A stretch of DNA of 64,000 nt from NCBI RefSeq assembly GCF_900156175.1, contig NZ_FTMV01000013.1, positions 1 to 64,000 of the forward strand, read 5' to 3'. A program made the translations under genes and the position numbers. Source of the DNA: Janthinobacterium sp. TND4EL3 (GTDB lineage: Bacteria > Pseudomonadota > Gammaproteobacteria > Burkholderiales > Burkholderiaceae_D). This document shows, in pieces, positions 62,604-64,000 of this stretch. The notes below the pieces were generated by a model. It worked only from the letters and a program-made list of their open reading frames with translations. It did no database searches and was not told where the DNA came from. The stretch's first letter is position 1. Every line of letters starts with the position of its first letter.

Positions 62604-64000
62604 TCAGCGGGTCAGGAAGGCAAGGACGCGGCTGGCCAGCCTGCCGTACGGCGGCCGCAGCAGTGCCAAGGGGCTGTAGCGGGCCTGGTAAAACACGGGG
62701 CGCAGCTTGCTGAAAGTGTGAAAACCTTCGACGCCGTGGTAGTGGCCCATGCCGGACTCGCCCACGCCGCCGAAGGGTAAATCGTGCTGGCCCACGTGGA
62801 ACAGGGCGTCGTTGACGGATACGCCGCCCGACATCACCCGGTCGATGAGCGTTTGCACCGTGCGTGCGTCGTTGCTGAAGGGATAGATGGCCAGCGGACG
62901 CGGCCCCCCGTTGATGCTGGCGATCACCGTTTCCAGGTCGGCATAGCCGCGCAGGGGCAGGATGGGGCCGAAGATTTCCCGCGTCAGCAGCAGGCTGTCT
63001 TCGGGGGCGCCCAGCACGACGTGCGGCGCGATCTTGCGCGTGGCCCGGTCGAAAGCCGGCCCGGGCAACAGGGAAATGACTTGCGCGCCCCGTTCCCGCG
63101 CTTCGTCGAGCGCCTGCAGCAGGCGCTCAAAGGCGGCCTCGTCGATGATGGACGTGTAATCGGGCGAGTCGAGCCGTGGGTAGCGCGCGGGCATGATCTG
63201 GCGCGCATGCGCGACGAAGGCGGCGATGCCGGCCTCGGGCAGCCAGGCGTGGTCGACGCTGGTGCAGATCTGTCCCGCGTTCAGGTATTTCACGTAGAGG
63301 ATGCGCTCGGCTGCCGTGCGCATGTCGAAATCGGCGCAGACGATGGCGGGCGCCTTGCCGCCCAGCTCCAGCGTGACGGGGCACAGATTCTGCGCGGCCG
63401 CCGCCATGACGGCGCGGCCCGTCTGGCCGGAACCCGTAAACAGCAGGTGGTCGAACGGCAGTTGCGAAAAAGCGATGCCTACGCCGCCCGTCTCGTCAAC
63501 AAACTGCAGCTTTTCCGGCGGGAAATAGGCGGGCATGGTTGCGATCAGCAGCCGGGCCAGGTGGCGCGAGTTTTCGCTCATCTTGACCATGGCGCGGTTG
63601 CCGGCGGCAAAGATGTAGGTCAGGGGCACGAGGCTCAGGTTGACGGGAAAATTCCACGGCACGATGACGCCCACCACGCCCAGCGGCTGGGGCAGCACGC
63701 GGTTGCGGGCGCCCGGAAAATTGCGCCAGTCGACACTGCGGCGCTGCGGCTGCATCCACTTTTTCAACTTCTTCAGCACGTGATCGATGCCGTCGATGGC
63801 GGGAAATATCTCCGCCAGCAAGGTTTCGTGATGGGAGCGGTTGCCGTAATCGGCGCTGATCGCCTCGCACAGCGCCAGCTTGTGGTCGCGGATATAGCGC
63901 TGCAGGGTTTGCAGGTCGCGTTTGCGCTCGGCGAACGTGGGCACGGGGTGGGCCAGGCAGGCGGCGCGCTGGCGCGCCAGCGTGGCGTCGAGCGCGGCGT
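62604..64000 (-). CDS. calB: Coniferyl aldehyde dehydrogenase, 5' end cut by window edge
   Basis: At least 465 residues visible; the frame stays open to the right edge, where residues reading ALDATLARQRAACLAHPVPT match the family's N-terminal region, so the start lies outside. ALDH motifs: VGVIVPWNFPVNLS, ELGGKAP (with the general-base Glu), and catalytic Cys in NAGQICTSVDH. The MQPQRRSVDWRNFPG region is typical of coniferyl aldehyde dehydrogenases, which oxidise coniferyl aldehyde to ferulate, though medium-chain aldehydes are also possible. It converges with argO with a one-base gap. Confidence 0.9.
   Translation of the reverse strand, partial: AALDATLARQRAACLAHPVPTFAERKRDLQTLQRYIRDHKLALCEAISADYGNRSHHETLLAEIFPAIDGIDHVLKKLKKWMQPQRRSVDWRNFPGARNRVLPQPLGVVGVIVPWNFPVNLSLVPLTYIFAAGNRAMVKMSENSRHLARLLIATMPAYFPPEKLQFVDETGGVGIAFSQLPFDHLLFTGSGQTGRAVMAAAAQNLCPVTLELGGKAPAIVCADFDMRTAAERILYVKYLNAGQICTSVDHAWLPEAGIAAFVAHARQIMPARYPRLDSPDYTSIIDEAAFERLLQALDEARERGAQVISLLPGPAFDRATRKIAPHVVLGAPEDSLLLTREIFGPILPLRGYADLETVIASINGGPRPLAIYPFSNDARTVQTLIDRVMSGGVSVNDALFHVGQHDLPFGGVGESGMGHYHGVEGFHTFSKLRPVFYQARYSPLALLRPPYGRLASRVLAFLTR

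Overview
The window is GC-rich, densely coded chromosomal DNA with no insertion sequence, phage gene, tRNA, rRNA or CRISPR array that I could recognise. Protein families and gene neighbourhoods (class III ribonucleotide reductase, ubiUVT, ArgP/ArgO, a phasin, a coniferyl aldehyde dehydrogenase, many LysR regulators) point to a betaproteobacterium. From general resemblance I would guess Oxalobacteraceae (Janthinobacterium/Massilia/Duganella group). That assignment is inference, because no marker gene such as 16S rRNA is present.

Layout. 0.1-2.7 kb: two small uncharacterised genes, a stand-alone divergent TrpF-like protein, a LysR regulator and a 32-residue membrane miniprotein. 2.7-7.3 kb: a single-module Pls/PosA-type nonribosomal peptide synthetase (adenylation, carrier, then three membrane/left-handed-helix blocks) followed immediately by its own phosphopantetheinyl transferase, a plausible factory for a cationic homo-poly-amino acid or short peptide. 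7.4-20.1 kb: an anaerobic-growth block with nrdD (glycyl-radical domain on a separate 65-residue protein) and nrdG, the O2-independent ubiquinone genes ubiU-ubiV-ubiT, and an aspartate decarboxylation/exchange operon (two aspT copies plus aspD). FNR/Anr-like sites recur upstream of these genes, and a correctly spaced pair of NrdR-like boxes precedes nrdD. 20.2-25.0 kb: a TolC/HlyD/two-permease ABC-2 exporter with no ATPase gene.

25.0-32.8 kb: the most unusual region, a tightly coupled seven-gene operon encoding a MoxR AAA+ ATPase, two unknown proteins, a protein combining an HEIGHH zinc-protease-like motif with a von Willebrand A MIDAS domain, another unknown protein, a PaaK-like adenylate-forming enzyme and a NadR-like NMN adenylyltransferase/ribosylnicotinamide kinase. 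I do not recognise it as a described system.

32.8-35.2 kb: an AraC/GyrI-type regulator and MetY. 35.3-48.3 kb: a maltose/maltodextrin regulon made of an alpha-glucosidase-malKEFG-amylase-PfkB kinase operon, a LacI repressor and a LamB porin. Two near-identical promoters carry the palindrome CAAAGCGCTTTG between the -35 and -10 elements, with further copies downstream. Stem-loops sit in three intercistronic gaps of the operon. 48.4-64 kb: an MFS exporter with divergent LysR, a patatin-like protein with altered catalytic motifs, a chemoreceptor, uridine kinase, an SRPBCC protein, an exported creatininase-family protein next to a YVTN beta-propeller, a glyoxalase-fold protein, a phasin with an FNR-like upstream site, a lipoprotein esterase, divergent argP/argO, and the 3' part of a coniferyl aldehyde dehydrogenase gene that runs off the right edge.
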